Notes: a model not told the origin generated them from the letters alone. 64,000 nucleotides of DNA from Lysobacter firmicutimachus (GCF_037027445.1 NZ_JBANDL010000002.1:4844001-4908000); one strand, 5' to 3'; numbered from the stretch's first letter, positions 11,332-21,381 are shown. Numbers and translations are program-made.

Positions 11332-12162
11332 TCAGCCTTTGCCCGCAACCCGGCGCGCGACCGTCTCGCTGCCCAGTTCGCGCAAGGCGTCCTTGCCGAT
11401 CCAGCGCGGCGCGGCGTCCGCCGACTGCGCCAGGCGCTGCGCCACCGCGAGCGCGGCCTGGCGCAAGGCGGGATTGCGCTTGCCGATCTGGCGCAACGCC
11501 CAGTTGACCGCTTTCTTGACGAAGTTCCGCCCATCGCCGGCCTGGGCCTCGACCAGGACCAGGCCGCGCAGGAAGGCTTCGTCGCCGGCGGCCTTGTCGT
11601 GCACGGCCTTGGCCGCGAGCAAGGCGAACGCGGCGCGACGCACGAACTCGTCCCGGCGCGGCGCCCATTGCGCGATCTTGCGCCAGGCCCAGGGGCTGGG
11701 CTCGAACAGGTTGGAACAGACCGTGTCGCACAGCGCCCAGTTGTCGAACTCGCGCGCCCAACGGTCCATCTGCGCCGAGCTCAGGCTCGCGGGATCGTCG
11801 AGATAGGCCGCGAGCAGGCGCGCCTCGTGCCAGCCGCTGTCCCACAGCGCCGCGGCGAGCGCGCGATCGCGGCCCAGGCGTTTGGCCAGGGCCTGGATCT
11901 GCCCCATCCGCACGCCGAAGGCGCGCTCGCTGGGAATGCCGAAACGCGCCATGCCGGCGCGGTCGTCGGCGCTGCCGGCCGCGCGCAACACTTCGAGCGT
12001 CTGCGCCAGCCGTTGCGGCAAGGGCTGCGCAGAGAACGCAGCTTGCGCGGACTTGCGCGCTGCGTTCTTGCCGTCGGTTGGCCGGCGCGGCGCCGGCTCC
12101 GCCATCGCCCGCGGCTTGGCTGCGCTGCGATCGGGAATTTGCTTGTTCGCGGTCCTGGCCAT
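11332..12162 (-). CDS. DNA alkylation repair protein (AlkD-like HEAT repeats)
   Basis: The 276-residue protein is of the AlkD-type HEAT-repeat glycosylase family. After a basic, Ala-rich N-terminus it shows FGIPSERAFGVRMGQIQALAKRLG, LAAALWDSGWHEARLLAAYLDDP, WDREF-like WAREFDNWALCDTVCSNLF and NFVKKAVNWALRQIGKRNPAL, which are typical helices. It would remove alkylated bases. The ATG at 12162 is preferred; an upstream ATG at 12234 in the same frame would add 24 residues. Confidence 0.85.
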   Translation of the reverse strand: MARTANKQIPDRSAAKPRAMAEPAPRRPTDGKNAARKSAQAAFSAQPLPQRLAQTLEVLRAAGSADDRAGMARFGIPSERAFGVRMGQIQALAKRLGRDRALAAALWDSGWHEARLLAAYLDDPASLSSAQMDRWAREFDNWALCDTVCSNLFEPSPWAWRKIAQWAPRRDEFVRRAAFALLAAKAVHDKAAGDEAFLRGLVLVEAQAGDGRNFVKKAVNWALRQIGKRNPALRQAALAVAQRLAQSADAAPRWIGKDALRELGSETVARRVAGKG

Positions 12163-12247
12163 GGCGTCTGCGCTGCGCGACCGCAACCCGGCGGCCGCGG
12201 CGCCAATGTACCCATCGGCGCCGCAACCCGCCATCGCGACGCAGCGG

Positions 12248-13210
12248 TCAGCCCGCGCCCGGCTCGTGCTTGGCCGGACGCAGCAGACTGGCGACTATCG
12301 AGCTGCCGATGATCAGCGCCACGCCCAGCAACGAGACCAGGATCGGAATCTTGTACACATCGATCAGCAGCATCTTCACGCCGATGAAGACCAGCACCAC
12401 CGCCAGGCCATAAGGCAGCAAGTGGAATCGGTCGGCCATGCCCTGCAGCAGGAAGAACATCGCGCGCAGGCCCAGCACCGCGAACACGTTCGAGGTCAGG
12501 ACGATGAAGGGGTCTGAGGTGATGGCGAAGATCGCCGGGATCGAGTCGACCGCGAAGATCACGTCGGTGACGCCGATCAGCACGATCACCGCGAACAGCG
12601 GAGTGAACCAACGCCTGCCGTCGCGCAGGATCGACAGCTTGTCGCCGCTGTACTCGTGGGTCAGGCGCAAGTGGCCGCGCATCCAGCGCAGTACCGGGTT
12701 GCGTTCCAGGTCCGGCGCCTTGCCCGCGGCCAGCAGCATCTTGATGCCGGTGATCACCAGGAACGCGCCGAACACGTACAGCACCCAATGGAACTTGGCC
12801 AGCAACAACGCGCCGGCGAAGATCAGTACCGTACGCAACGCGATCGCGCCGAGGATGCCGATCACCAGCACCCGCTGGCGCTGCTCTTCGGGCACGGCGA
12901 AGTAGGAGAACAGCATCAGGAAGACGAAAATGTTGTCGACCGCGAGCGACTTCTCGACCAGATAGCCGGTCAGAAATTCGAGCCCGATCTGGTTGCCGAC
13001 TTCGGCGCCGGACTCGCGGCTCACGTACCACCACAGGCCTGCGTTGAACACCAGGGCCAGGGCGATCCAGCCCACGCTCCACCAGGCGGCTTCCTTGAAG
13101 GTGACTTTGTGAGGGCCGCCGTGGCGCATCAGCACCAGATCGACGAGCAGGGCGGCGACGACGAAGGCGAGGAAAACGCCCCAGAGCATCGGACTGCCGA
13201 TGGTTTGCAT
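12248..13210 (-). CDS. TerC/Alx family integral membrane protein (likely Mn2+ exporter)
   Basis: The 320-residue membrane protein contains the TerC signatures GYLVEKSLAVDNIFVFLMLFSYF and VTDVIFAVDSIPAIFAITSDPFIVLTSNVFAVLGLRAMFF, whose Asp residues lie in membrane segments, and about nine hydrophobic helices. Alx/TerC proteins are linked to tellurite resistance, alkaline response and Mn2+ homeostasis. The start at 13210 (MQTIGSPMLWG) is preceded by a spaced purine-rich site and by a structured leader resembling the yybP-ykoY riboswitch, which supports Mn2+ control. Confidence 0.92.
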   Translation of the reverse strand: MQTIGSPMLWGVFLAFVVAALLVDLVLMRHGGPHKVTFKEAAWWSVGWIALALVFNAGLWWYVSRESGAEVGNQIGLEFLTGYLVEKSLAVDNIFVFLMLFSYFAVPEEQRQRVLVIGILGAIALRTVLIFAGALLLAKFHWVLYVFGAFLVITGIKMLLAAGKAPDLERNPVLRWMRGHLRLTHEYSGDKLSILRDGRRWFTPLFAVIVLIGVTDVIFAVDSIPAIFAITSDPFIVLTSNVFAVLGLRAMFFLLQGMADRFHLLPYGLAVVLVFIGVKMLLIDVYKIPILVSLLGVALIIGSSIVASLLRPAKHEPGAG

Positions 13211-13269
13211 GTGAATCTCCCGGAAAGAATGACGGCACGGCCGCTGCCGCGAAACGTCGTCCGGAAAGA

Positions 13270-13412
13270 TCGGGAGACGCACCTTCGCCGCTGGCGGCGA
13301 AGGTCTTGCTCGCATCCCGGCCGACATGGACCGGGACGCCCGTCGCACCGGGGTCGTGGACCCGTAATGACGATACGACAGCGGGAGCTACTCCCCTTCT
13401 GTCGGGCACGAT
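13270..13412 (-). promoter_or_regulatory. Probable yybP-ykoY manganese riboswitch
   Basis: Read on the minus strand, the leader has AAGGGGAGTAGC (13387-13398), a variable stem region, and GAGCAAGACCTTCGCC with its pairing GGCGAAGG. These two loops are the conserved parts of the Mn2+-sensing yybP-ykoY class, which controls TerC/Alx genes in other Proteobacteria. The element ends about 60 bases before the TerC start, the usual layout. Confidence 0.8.
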
Positions 13413-13515
13413 ACCACGCATACGGCTGAATTTCCGTTCAGCTTGGCGCCGAGGCCTGTCGACGGCCGTGAAGCGCCGGCCAGGATTACGTGTACAGCGG
13501 CATACCGTTGTAGTC

Positions 13516-13852
13516 GTTGCCGTTGCCGTGAAGCGCTTGGCGTCGCATCGAACTTGCGAGAACGCCCTGACGCCCCGGAGGGCGGCCCGCAGGGAGGCGA
13601 GCCGTGCGCAGCCCAGGGAGGGCCGGTGCGGAGCAGTCCCGCGAAAGCTACGTCCCATAACGGCTTTTGATCCGAAACCGCCATGGCGTTTTCTTTGGTT
13701 ACTTTTGACCGAGAGCTTTTTAGCCTTCGAACGGCAAACGGCGCGAGGCCGTAAGAACGCGGTCGCGGCTCACGCCGCTCCTACAGGGGGACAGGACAAA
13801 GACGCGGCGAAAGTTAAAGATGGCGGTCGCGGCTTGCGCCGCTCCTACGTCC
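13516..13852 (+). repeat. Large dispersed repeat, copy A (with GTTGCC hexamers and short palindromes)
   Basis: This intergenic block shares long near-identical segments with 20074-20496, 25251-25669, 28304-28775 and 55273-55703. The order is hexamers (two GTTGCC here), GTGAAGCGCTTGGCG, GCCCCGGAGGGCGGCCCGCAGGGAGGC, GTGCGGAGCAG, GCCATGGCGTTTTCTTTGGTTAC, and terminal copies of GGTCGCGGCTTGCGCCGCTCCTAC. Copy A lacks the AAAGAAAGTGACC half of the internal hairpin. No protein is supported. It fills the gap between the TerC leader and the fucosidase gene. Confidence 0.85.
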
Positions 13853-13892
13853 CGCGACGGCTTCGAGCTTAGATCGATAGCGAAGGCATCGA

Positions 13893-15356
13893 TTACTCCG
13901 CACGTCCCGCAGTCGCGCTGCGGTATAGCCCCACCGCGCTCAGGCGCGGGGTGTCGTAGGCGTGTTCGATGGTCAGCCGGACCCGCCGCGCACGCAACGG
14001 GTCGAAACGCTCCAGGCGCTTGTGACCGATGGTCGTGCCCCACGCGAACGGCTGCCAGCGTCCCTGGAGCCAACGCTCGAGGCGGTAGTTGGCGATGTGC
14101 TGGCCGCAGGCGATGGCTTCCTGCAGGCACAGCGTGTCGAACTCCATCTCTTCGGCGGACTCGAACTCGATCCAGGCCGTACGCGCATCGGCCGGGGCGC
14201 TCCAGAACGTGTCCGGATCGGCCTCCAGCACACGCTCGGGCGCGTGCCGGCGCACATTGCCACTGGCGCGCACGCGCGCGCCGGCCAGCCGATTGCCCGC
14301 GCCGAACGTCGCCTCGCGCAAGCGAGCGAAACCGGCCAATGCCGCCACGTCGGCCTCGTGAAAGCGCCCGGCGCGGGTCGGCGGCACGTTGAGCAGCAGC
14401 TTGCTGTTGCGCCCGACCGAAGCGAAGTACAGCGCCAACAACTGTTCCGGGGTACGCACCTTGGCGTCCTCGGCTTCGTGCCAAAACCAGCCCGGCCGGA
14501 TGGATACGTCCGACTCGCCCGGGCGCCACGCCGAGCCGTAAGGGTCGCCCTGCTGCAGCGCGTCGCCGCCCCAGGGACGGTCGAAGCCGGCCTGCGGCAC
14601 GCGCGCCGGGTCGACCGTCGACCAGCAGGTGTGGCCGGCGATGCCGCGCTCGTTGCCGATCCAGCGCACGTCGGGCCCAGCGTCGGAGAATACGATCGCC
14701 TGCGGCTGCAACTCGCGCACCGTGCGGTGGATGCGCGGCCAGTCGTAGGCCTGGCGCTTGCCGTTCGGCCCCTCGCCGTTGGCGCCGTCGAACCAGACCT
14801 CGTGTACCGGGCCGTAGCCGGTCAGCAATTCGGTAAGCTGGGCGATGTAGAAATCGTCGTAGTCGCGGCCGCTGCCGTAGCGCGGCTCGTGCCGGTCCCA
14901 GGGCGAAAGGTAGAAGCCGATCGCCAGGCCTTCGGCGCGGCAAGCATCGGCGAACTCGCGCACCACATCGCCGCGGCCCTCGCGCCAGGGGCTGCGGCGC
15001 ACGCAGTGCTCGGTGGTCGCGGTCGGCCACAGGCAGAAGCCGTCGTGGTGCTTGGCGGTGAGAATCAGGCTACGAAAGCCGCCGGCTTTCGCAGCGCGCG
15101 CCCATTGCCCGGCATCAAGATCGGTCGGAGCGAACACCCACGGGTCTTCGTCGCCCTCGCCCCACTCGCGGTCGGTGAAGGTGTTGATGGTGAAGTGCAC
15201 GAACATCGACAGCTCATCGCGCTGCCAGGCCAGCTGCTGCGGCGTGGGACGCGGGCGCGCGACGGGCGTGGCCGCTGCGCCCGCTGCCGCCAGCGTCGGC
15301 GCGGTCGCGGCGAGCGCCGAGGCGGAAGTAGCGAGCAGGAAGCGGCGACGGTCCAT
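13893..15356 (-). CDS. GH29 alpha-L-fucosidase with discoidin-like C-terminus
   Basis: The 487-residue enzyme starts MDRRRFLLATSASALAA, a Tat-type signal (RRRF). The GH29 barrel follows: LSMFVHFTINTFTDREWG, LILTAKHHDGFCLWP, FYLSPWDRHEP, and GPVHEVWFDGANG, where the Asp fits the nucleophile position. SKLLLNVPPTRAGRF is also family-typical. About residues 350-480 form an F5/8 type C-like sugar-binding domain (DPDTFWSAPADARTAWIEFE...RVRLTIEHAYDTPRLSAVGLY). It should release terminal fucose outside the cytoplasm. A second GH29 gene is divergent to it. Confidence 0.93.
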   Translation of the reverse strand: MDRRRFLLATSASALAATAPTLAAAGAAATPVARPRPTPQQLAWQRDELSMFVHFTINTFTDREWGEGDEDPWVFAPTDLDAGQWARAAKAGGFRSLILTAKHHDGFCLWPTATTEHCVRRSPWREGRGDVVREFADACRAEGLAIGFYLSPWDRHEPRYGSGRDYDDFYIAQLTELLTGYGPVHEVWFDGANGEGPNGKRQAYDWPRIHRTVRELQPQAIVFSDAGPDVRWIGNERGIAGHTCWSTVDPARVPQAGFDRPWGGDALQQGDPYGSAWRPGESDVSIRPGWFWHEAEDAKVRTPEQLLALYFASVGRNSKLLLNVPPTRAGRFHEADVAALAGFARLREATFGAGNRLAGARVRASGNVRRHAPERVLEADPDTFWSAPADARTAWIEFESAEEMEFDTLCLQEAIACGQHIANYRLERWLQGRWQPFAWGTTIGHKRLERFDPLRARRVRLTIEHAYDTPRLSAVGLYRSATAGRAE

Positions 15357-15738
15357 GGCGATGAGGTGCGAGCTGGCGGACGTTCGAGTCTAGTGACGGG
15401 TGCCACCCGCGCAAGCTTTGTCGCGATTGGATTTATTTGGATGGGTTTGGATTTTTTGCGGCTTCTTAGAGCGAGGAACCGGTTCGACGGAATGGCTGCG
15501 ACTGTGGCTTGTCGCGCGCCGCCTGCTGATCGCCGTCGCGTCATTCGTCGCGCCCTCTTAAGATCGGCGCAGGCGTCTTGCGCGGCACGAAGTCCGTTGC
15601 GAACGGCGGCGCGGTGGATTCGCTGCTTGGCGCCGACGACCGCAAGGCGAATTATCGCGTCCCTTTCGAATCGACAGAGCGGTTGACCGCGCCCTGCGCA
15701 CTCTGCTGGACTGCCGCGACCCGCCGTGGAGAGTCCCG
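15357..15738. other. Divergent promoter region between two fucosidase genes
   Basis: This 382-bp gap separates two divergently transcribed GH29 genes. It includes a T-rich segment near 15425-15460 that may hold promoter elements. No gene, operator or repeat is clear. Confidence 0.5.
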
Positions 15739-17175
15739 ATGTTTTCGATGCCCTCGCCGCGCGCAGCGCTGGCTCCCGTCCTGATCGCGCTGGCCGTTGC
15801 GGCCGCGCCGGCCGCGGCCGTGCCGCCCCCCGCCGTCGCAGCGCCGACCGAATCGCAGGCCGCCTTCGATGCGCGCATGCGTTGGTGGCGCGAAGCGCGC
15901 TTCGGCATGTTCGTGCACTGGGGCCTGTACTCCGGCGCGGCCGGACGCTGGAACGGCGTACCCGTCAAGGGTTCGGCCGAGTGGATCCAGCGCAACGCGC
16001 ATGTGCCCGCCGACGAGTACGCGCGGCAGATGCTGCCGCTGTTCAAGCCCCAACCCGGCTTCGCCCGCGAATGGGCGCGGCTGGCCAAGCGTGCCGGCGC
16101 GCGCTATCTGGTGTTCACCAGCAAGCATCACGAAGGCTACGCCCTGCACGACAGCGCGGTGAGCCGGTTCGATGCCAAAGACACGGTAGACCGCGACCTG
16201 GTGCGCGAGATAGTCGACGCCGCGCGCGCCGAAGGCCTCAAGGTCGGCCTGTACCACTCGGTGATCGACTGGCACCATCCGGCGTATCCGTATCGCGACT
16301 TCGCCCGCCTCGAGCAGCCGCTGCCGCATCCGCTGGAAAAGGCCGTGCCGGCCGACGATCCCGATTACGACCGGCGCGCGAACCTGAAGGCCTACCAGGA
16401 TTTCCTGCAGGCGCAGGTACGCGAATTGGTCGATCGCTACGGCCCGATCGACGTATTGTGGTGGGACTACTCCAACCCCGGCGCCGAAGGCGAAACCTGG
16501 CGCGCGACCGAGCTGATGGCGATGGTGCGCAAGGCTCAGCCCGGCATCGTGATGAACAACCGACTTTACCGCTCGCTGGGCTATGACGACCCGCAGGGAA
16601 GCCTGCGCTGGTTCGACCGCGCGCACGGCGACTTCACCACGCCGGAGCAGGCGGTGCCGGCGCAGGGCGTGCCCGGCGTCGATTGGGAGGCCTGTCTGAC
16701 CATGAACGGCACCTGGGGTTATAGCGCGCTCGACCACGACTGGAAATCCAGCCGCGAACTGATCCGCACCCTGGTCGATACCGCCAGCAAGGGCGGCAAT
16801 CTCTTGCTCAACATCGGACCGCGGGCCGACGGCAGCGTGCCGGAGGAAAGCGCGGCGCGCATGCGGGCGATCGGCGACTGGCTGCGTCGCAACGGCGATG
16901 CGATCTACGCCAGCCGCGCCAATCCGCTGCAGCCGGTGGATTGGGGACGCATCACCGCCGGCGCCGACGGTCGCTTGTTCCTGCATGTGTTCGACCGGCC
17001 CGCCGACGGCGAACTGCGTCTGCGCATTGCCGGCGCGCAGTACGCGCGCCTGCTCGACGGCGGCGCCGTGCTGGACACCCGCCGCGACGGCAACGAGTTG
17101 GTGATCGTGTTGCCGCCGCGCCTGCCCGACGCCGACGCCACGGTGATCGAGCTGCGCGCGCAAGCCAACCGCTGA
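15739..17175 (+). CDS. GH29 alpha-L-fucosidase, secreted
   Basis: The 478-residue protein has a signal peptide (ALAPVLIALAVAAAPAAAV) and a GH29 catalytic domain: FGMFVHWGLYS, YLVFTSKHHEGYALHDSAVSRFD, GLYHSVIDWHHPAYPYRD, and GPIDVLWWDYSNPG, with Asp in the nucleophile position. MNGTWGYSALDHDWKSSRELI and GGNLLLNIGPRADGSVPEES are classical fucosidase motifs. A small C-terminal beta domain follows. It is more similar to the canonical eukaryote-like GH29 subgroup than the divergent neighbour, so the two may differ in linkage preference; that is an inference. Confidence 0.94.
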   Translation: MFSMPSPRAALAPVLIALAVAAAPAAAVPPPAVAAPTESQAAFDARMRWWREARFGMFVHWGLYSGAAGRWNGVPVKGSAEWIQRNAHVPADEYARQMLPLFKPQPGFAREWARLAKRAGARYLVFTSKHHEGYALHDSAVSRFDAKDTVDRDLVREIVDAARAEGLKVGLYHSVIDWHHPAYPYRDFARLEQPLPHPLEKAVPADDPDYDRRANLKAYQDFLQAQVRELVDRYGPIDVLWWDYSNPGAEGETWRATELMAMVRKAQPGIVMNNRLYRSLGYDDPQGSLRWFDRAHGDFTTPEQAVPAQGVPGVDWEACLTMNGTWGYSALDHDWKSSRELIRTLVDTASKGGNLLLNIGPRADGSVPEESAARMRAIGDWLRRNGDAIYASRANPLQPVDWGRITAGADGRLFLHVFDRPADGELRLRIAGAQYARLLDGGAVLDTRRDGNELVIVLPPRLPDADATVIELRAQANR

Positions 17176-17426
17176 GCGCCGTTCGTCAGACAGTGCGGCC
17201 ACATTGTTCATCTACCTGATCCGTGCCTCGTTCTTGAGGTGTCGCGGCGCGGCATGGATCTGCCGCAGGGCGGCAACCGGTCATTCTCGATGCTATGGAG
17301 ATCACGCATTGTGCGCGATAGGCATCTAGAAATTACCCTTTTAATTCAACTTCTTAGGAATTTTTTCATCACGCGGCGTTGACATACCCCCCACATAAAT
17401 AACGGGGACGTCAGGGGGCGTCATCA

Positions 17427-17888
17427 ATGAAAAACATCGAGGTGTTCAGTATCGCCACGGCGCGGATCTGCGCCGCGGCGCTGGAGCAGCATCCCGTCGT
17501 AGCGCGTTTCAATGCCGAAGAATCGGCCCGGCACCTTCCCGGCCTGGATCCGAACAATCGCGAGGCGATGGCCGCCGCGGTGTTGGCCTGTGGGGCGACG
17601 TTCGAGTGGCTGTTGGACGAGGGGTATCTGCGCAGCGGCGCCTGCGTCAAAGAGTCCTTGAACGGCGTCGCCTTCGTCCATGTCGCCTTGCGTTACCGGC
17701 TGACCGAGAAGGGGCTGGCAGTGCTCGGCACGCACGCCAACACCGCCGAAGAGAGCAAGACCATCGGCGAGCGCTTGGTCGCCGCGGTCAAGCTCGGCGG
17801 CGCCGAACGGATCAAAGAGTCGGTCAAGCTGATGATCGGCGCCGGTGCCGGCACCAGTACGCGGCCGGCCTTGCCGGCCTACGGCTGA
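17427..17888 (+). CDS. Hypothetical protein in an AT-rich pocket
   Basis: The 153-residue product is not recognised. It has an N-terminal helix, the segment MAAAVLACGATFEWLLDEGYLRSG and a central strand pair VALRYRLTEKGLAVLGT, which look like a small winged-helix or DUF2513-like fold, then a short helical tail. The 250 bases upstream are much more AT-rich than the surroundings and contain TTGACA at 17379, consistent with a foreign origin such as a phage remnant. The codon pattern inside the gene is nearly normal. Confidence 0.6.
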   Translation: MKNIEVFSIATARICAAALEQHPVVARFNAEESARHLPGLDPNNREAMAAAVLACGATFEWLLDEGYLRSGACVKESLNGVAFVHVALRYRLTEKGLAVLGTHANTAEESKTIGERLVAAVKLGGAERIKESVKLMIGAGAGTSTRPALPAYG

Positions 17889-17925
17889 CCGGCCGAGCGC
17901 CAGCACCGCAATGCCATCGCCACTT

Positions 17926-17957
17926 CGCAGCGGACGACCCTGGGGTCGTCCGCTGCG
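17926..17957. terminator. Strong bidirectional terminator hairpin
   Basis: A perfect 15-bp stem (CGCAGCGGACGACCC with its complement) and a 2-base loop lie between the convergent genes ending at 17888 and 17994. Confidence 0.65.
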
Positions 17958-17993
17958 GCCGCCGTGGCGGCAGGCCCCTGCTCGGGCGACGCC

Positions 17994-19736
17994 TCAGGGC
18001 GTGTAGGTCAGCAGCAGCTGCGGCGCGCTGGCGCCTTCGCGCGAGGACCAGTCGACGCCGTCGGTGACGCCGGACGCCGGCATCAGAATCACGCCGTGGT
18101 TGGCGACGCTGCCGTTGGCCCAGTTCTTCACCAGTTGCAGGCCGGCGGCATTGAGGTTGAGGTACTGCGTGCCGGTCGCGCTGGGCACGAAGGAGCCGAG
18201 CTTGCTGCCGAGCGTCGCGCCGCTGTAGGTCGCATTGCTCTCGGTCCAGGCGGCGGTGACTTGGTACAGATCGTAGCTGCCGGTGGAACGGTCGGAAACC
18301 TGTAGCTTGAGCTGCGCCGACTGCAGGTTCAGCCCGGCCGCGGAGGAGACGTTCCAACCCATCAGCCCGCGCAACTGCTGACCGCCGTCGCTGCCGTCGG
18401 CGTAGAGCACCGCGGTATTGACCCGGCTGCCGCCGGATTTGACCGTCACGTCGCGCACCGCATTGAGCGTCAGCGAGGACGGCGGGGTGCTGTTCTTGTT
18501 GCAGGTGCCGGTGAAGTGATCGGTGTAGCTGCTGCCGGCGCGCGGCACGAAATCGCCGGTGTAGCCGGTCGCGGTCAGGGTCAGCTTGAGCACGCCGTGG
18601 GTGCTGTCGTTGCTGGCCTCAAGCAGCGAATGGCTGCCGCCGATGTCGTAGAACGAGCGCCCGCCGGTGCCGACCAGCACCTGGCGGATGCCGTCGGCGG
18701 CCGGCTGCTGGCTGGGGTTCATCTTGGCGTAGCGCTGGTAATTGTGGTCGTGGCCGACCAGCACCAAGTCGGCCTTGGCCGCGTACAGCGCATCCCAGAA
18801 CGGCTTGACCTGGCTGTAGCCGCTGTAGCTTCCGCGGCTGAGCAGCGGGTGATGGAAATAGGCCGCGGTGCAGGGCTTGGTGTTGGCGGCGAGGTCGGCC
18901 TTGAGCCAGTTGATCTGGGTGGTGGAGACGGTGCCGCCGGTCATGGTGTTGAGGGCGATGAAGTGCCAGTCGCCGACGTCCCAGCTGTAATAACCCTTGC
19001 TGCGATCGCCGGCCGGACCGGTCTGGTTGCCGACGCCGTTGAAGTAGTCGAAGTAGCCGCTGGCGCCGCTGGTGTAGTACTCGTGATTGCCCGGCGACGG
19101 GCTGGTCAGGGCCTTGAAGCGACCCCAGGTCGGCGCGTAGCGGTTGTTGAACTCGCTCAGCGTACCGCTGTCGTAGGCGTTGTCGCCGGCGGTGAATACC
19201 GCGGTGGGGTTGATCGACACGATCAGGTCCGAAGTGCCTTTGCAGGCGGTGCCGCTGGTGTCGCAGATGTCGCCGGCACCGGCCACCACCACGCTGGCCA
19301 GGTTCAACGGCACCGCGCTGTAGTCGTAGCGGTCGAGCTGGAAGCCGCTGTCGGGCTGGCTGAAATACGGCTTGATGTCGACGCATTCGCCGCGCAGCGC
19401 GCGGGTGGTGAAACTGCGGTCGTTCCAGTGCCGGCCTTCGAACACCAACCGGTCGCCGCCGCTGCTGCTCAGCACCAACGAGTCGTAGCCGGACAGCTTG
19501 AGCTCCTTGAAGCCCAGGCGCAGCCACTGGGCCCCGGTTTCGCAGACCCGGCCGGGCATCGTCGCCGCCGCCAGCGGGGTCGCCTTGGCCGCCTGCACCG
19601 GCTTGCTGTGGGTGCTGTCCTCGGACAGCTGCAGGGTGCGCTGCGCGGCGTGCGCCGGCGCGCCGGCGAGGGCTCCGCCGATCAAGGCGGCGGCGATCGC
19701 GGCGCCGATCGGCGCGCGCTGGAGGATGAGGTTCAC
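17994..19736 (-). CDS. Secreted metallophosphoesterase with C-terminal DNRLRE domain
   Basis: The 580-residue protein has a signal peptide ([21 protein letters not shown]). The central calcineurin-like domain shows [25 protein letters not shown] and [16 protein letters not shown], the metal-ligand blocks of purple-acid-phosphatase-like enzymes. From about residue 420 a DNRLRE (disaggregatase-related) domain follows ([22 protein letters not shown] to [16 protein letters not shown]), usually an extracellular beta module. Likely function is phosphate release from extracellular esters. Confidence 0.9.
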   Translation of the reverse strand: MNLILQRAPIGAAIAAALIGGALAGAPAHAAQRTLQLSEDSTHSKPVQAAKATPLAAATMPGRVCETGAQWLRLGFKELKLSGYDSLVLSSSGGDRLVFEGRHWNDRSFTTRALRGECVDIKPYFSQPDSGFQLDRYDYSAVPLNLASVVVAGAGDICDTSGTACKGTSDLIVSINPTAVFTAGDNAYDSGTLSEFNNRYAPTWGRFKALTSPSPGNHEYYTSGASGYFDYFNGVGNQTGPAGDRSKGYYSWDVGDWHFIALNTMTGGTVSTTQINWLKADLAANTKPCTAAYFHHPLLSRGSYSGYSQVKPFWDALYAAKADLVLVGHDHNYQRYAKMNPSQQPAADGIRQVLVGTGGRSFYDIGGSHSLLEASNDSTHGVLKLTLTATGYTGDFVPRAGSSYTDHFTGTCNKNSTPPSSLTLNAVRDVTVKSGGSRVNTAVLYADGSDGGQQLRGLMGWNVSSAAGLNLQSAQLKLQVSDRSTGSYDLYQVTAAWTESNATYSGATLGSKLGSFVPSATGTQYLNLNAAGLQLVKNWANGSVANHGVILMPASGVTDGVDWSSREGASAPQLLLTYTP

Positions 19737-20073
19737 TGGCTGTCTCCGGATGACGGTGATGGCGGGCGTCCGCGACCCGTTCGGGTCGCGATGGTTGCGG
19801 AGTTTGGCCGGAAAATCGCTACACGATTGCGACGGAAATCGCGTCGATTGCGGATACTCGTGAGGCTGCCGTCACAGCTTGCCGCGTCGTCCGACCAACG
19901 GTCGGCAAGTGCGCGGCGGGGACGCGTCGAAACAGAACACGACGGCGCCGTAGCGGCGCGAGTTCACGCGCGGACGACCCGAGAACGACGAACGCGGCCT
20001 TGATTCTTACACGCGCGCAGTGGCCACCGCTTACGCAGCGCCCGCCTCCGCCCACGGCCGCGCGGAGCCTGCC

Positions 20074-20496
20074 GTTGCCGTGAAGCGCTTGGCGCCGCTT
20101 CGATCTCGCGAGAACGCCCTGAAGCCCCGGAGGGCGGCCCGCAAGGAGGCGGGCCGTGCGCAGCCAGGCCAGGGAGAGACTGTGCGGAGCAGCCAGGCGA
20201 AAACCTCGTCCCATAGTGGCTCTTGATCCGAAACCGCCATGGCGTTTTCTTTGGTTACTTTTGACCGTAGGAAATCCAGTAGGACGTTGTCGCCTTGGAC
20301 AAAGAAAGTGACCCGGCCGCTTGCGGACGGAAGCTTTGCTTGAAGCTTTGAGCTTTGAAGCTTCACGGGCCTTCAACGACAGACGCCGCGCGACCGCAAG
20401 AGCGCGGTCGCGGCTTACGCCGCTCCTACAAGGGGCTCGGGACAAAGACGCGGCGACCAGGCGAGAGGGCGGTCGCGACCTGCGCCGCTCCTACAG
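20074..20496 (+). repeat. Large dispersed repeat, copy B
   Basis: Copy B of the element described at 13516. It has one GTTGCC unit, the GGAGGGCGGCCCGCAAGGAGGC block, the CTTTGGTTAC...AAAGAAAGTGACC arms separated by about 35 extra bases, and two short palindromes (20405 and 20467). The rest of 19737-20507 has no supported gene. Confidence 0.85.
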
Positions 20497-20507
20497 CAGC
20501 GGCGCGG

Positions 20508-21305
20508 TCATTCGGCGCCGCTGGTGCCGCCAACGCCGGCGATCTCCAGCAGTTCGATCTCGAAGTCGAGCACGGTATTGGGCTCGATCTGACCGGGCAC
20601 GCCGCGTTCGCCATAGGCGAGCTGCGACGGCACCCAGAATCGGTAGCGGCTGCCGGGCGTCATCAGTTGCACGCCTTCGGTCCAGCCGGGCATCACCCGA
20701 TCGAGCACGAACTCGGCCGGGTGATCGGTGTCGTACGTGCTTTCGAACTTGCTGCCGTCGGGCAGGCGGCCGATGTAGTTCACCCGTACCGTGTCGCTGG
20801 CCTTGGGATGAACGCCCCTCCCTTCTTTCAGCACTTGGTACTGCAGGCCCGACGCGGTGCGGCGCACGCCGGCGACGCCGGCATTGCGCTCCAGGAAGGC
20901 GCGGCCGCTGTCGAGATTGCGCGCCGCCAGCGCCTGCTGCGCCCGATCCTGCTTGTCGCGCAGCGCGGCGCTGAAGCCTTCGCGGATCTTGCGGCTGCCC
21001 GCATCGTCGAACAGCGGCTGGGCGCCGGCCTGGGCATCGCGGATCGCGCGCAGCACGATCTGCGGGTCCAGTTCGCCGCGAATCGGTTCGATGCTGCGGG
21101 CGAAGTCGCGGCCGACCACGTAGCTGATGCGCGCCTTGTCGTCGCCCAGCTCGGCCGCGGTCAGCGGCGCCGCGGGCACGACCGCCGCCGATTCCGCCGG
21201 CGTTTTCGATGCCGGCGCGCAGCCGGCCAGCGTCATCGCGAGCGCAACGGCGGCGCAGCGGACGGACAGGGACGAGGCGGAACCAACGACGGGCAAAGGC
21301 AACAT
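20508..21305 (-). CDS. FKBP-type peptidyl-prolyl isomerase lipoprotein (FkpA/Mip-like)
   Basis: The 265-residue precursor has a lipobox (ALAMTLAGC) near residue 28. An N-terminal dimerisation helix region (KARISYVVGRDFARSIEP ... FSAALRDKQ) is followed by the FKBP domain: TASGLQYQVLKEGRG, DTVRVNYIGRLPDGSKFESTYD, EFVLDRVMPGWTEGVQLMTPGSRYRFWVPSQLAYGERG, VLDFEIELLEI. It should assist folding in the periplasm. The start at 21305 is the ATG nearest the signal sequence; a GTG 18 bases upstream is less likely. Confidence 0.92.
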   Translation of the reverse strand: MLPLPVVGSASSLSVRCAAVALAMTLAGCAPASKTPAESAAVVPAAPLTAAELGDDKARISYVVGRDFARSIEPIRGELDPQIVLRAIRDAQAGAQPLFDDAGSRKIREGFSAALRDKQDRAQQALAARNLDSGRAFLERNAGVAGVRRTASGLQYQVLKEGRGVHPKASDTVRVNYIGRLPDGSKFESTYDTDHPAEFVLDRVMPGWTEGVQLMTPGSRYRFWVPSQLAYGERGVPGQIEPNTVLDFEIELLEIAGVGGTSGAE

Positions 21306-21381
21306 GCGGACTCCGTAACGCACAGCGAAGCGGGAAAGTTCGGACAGGCCGCGCCGTTTCGCGGCGCGCGCCGCGACGACA

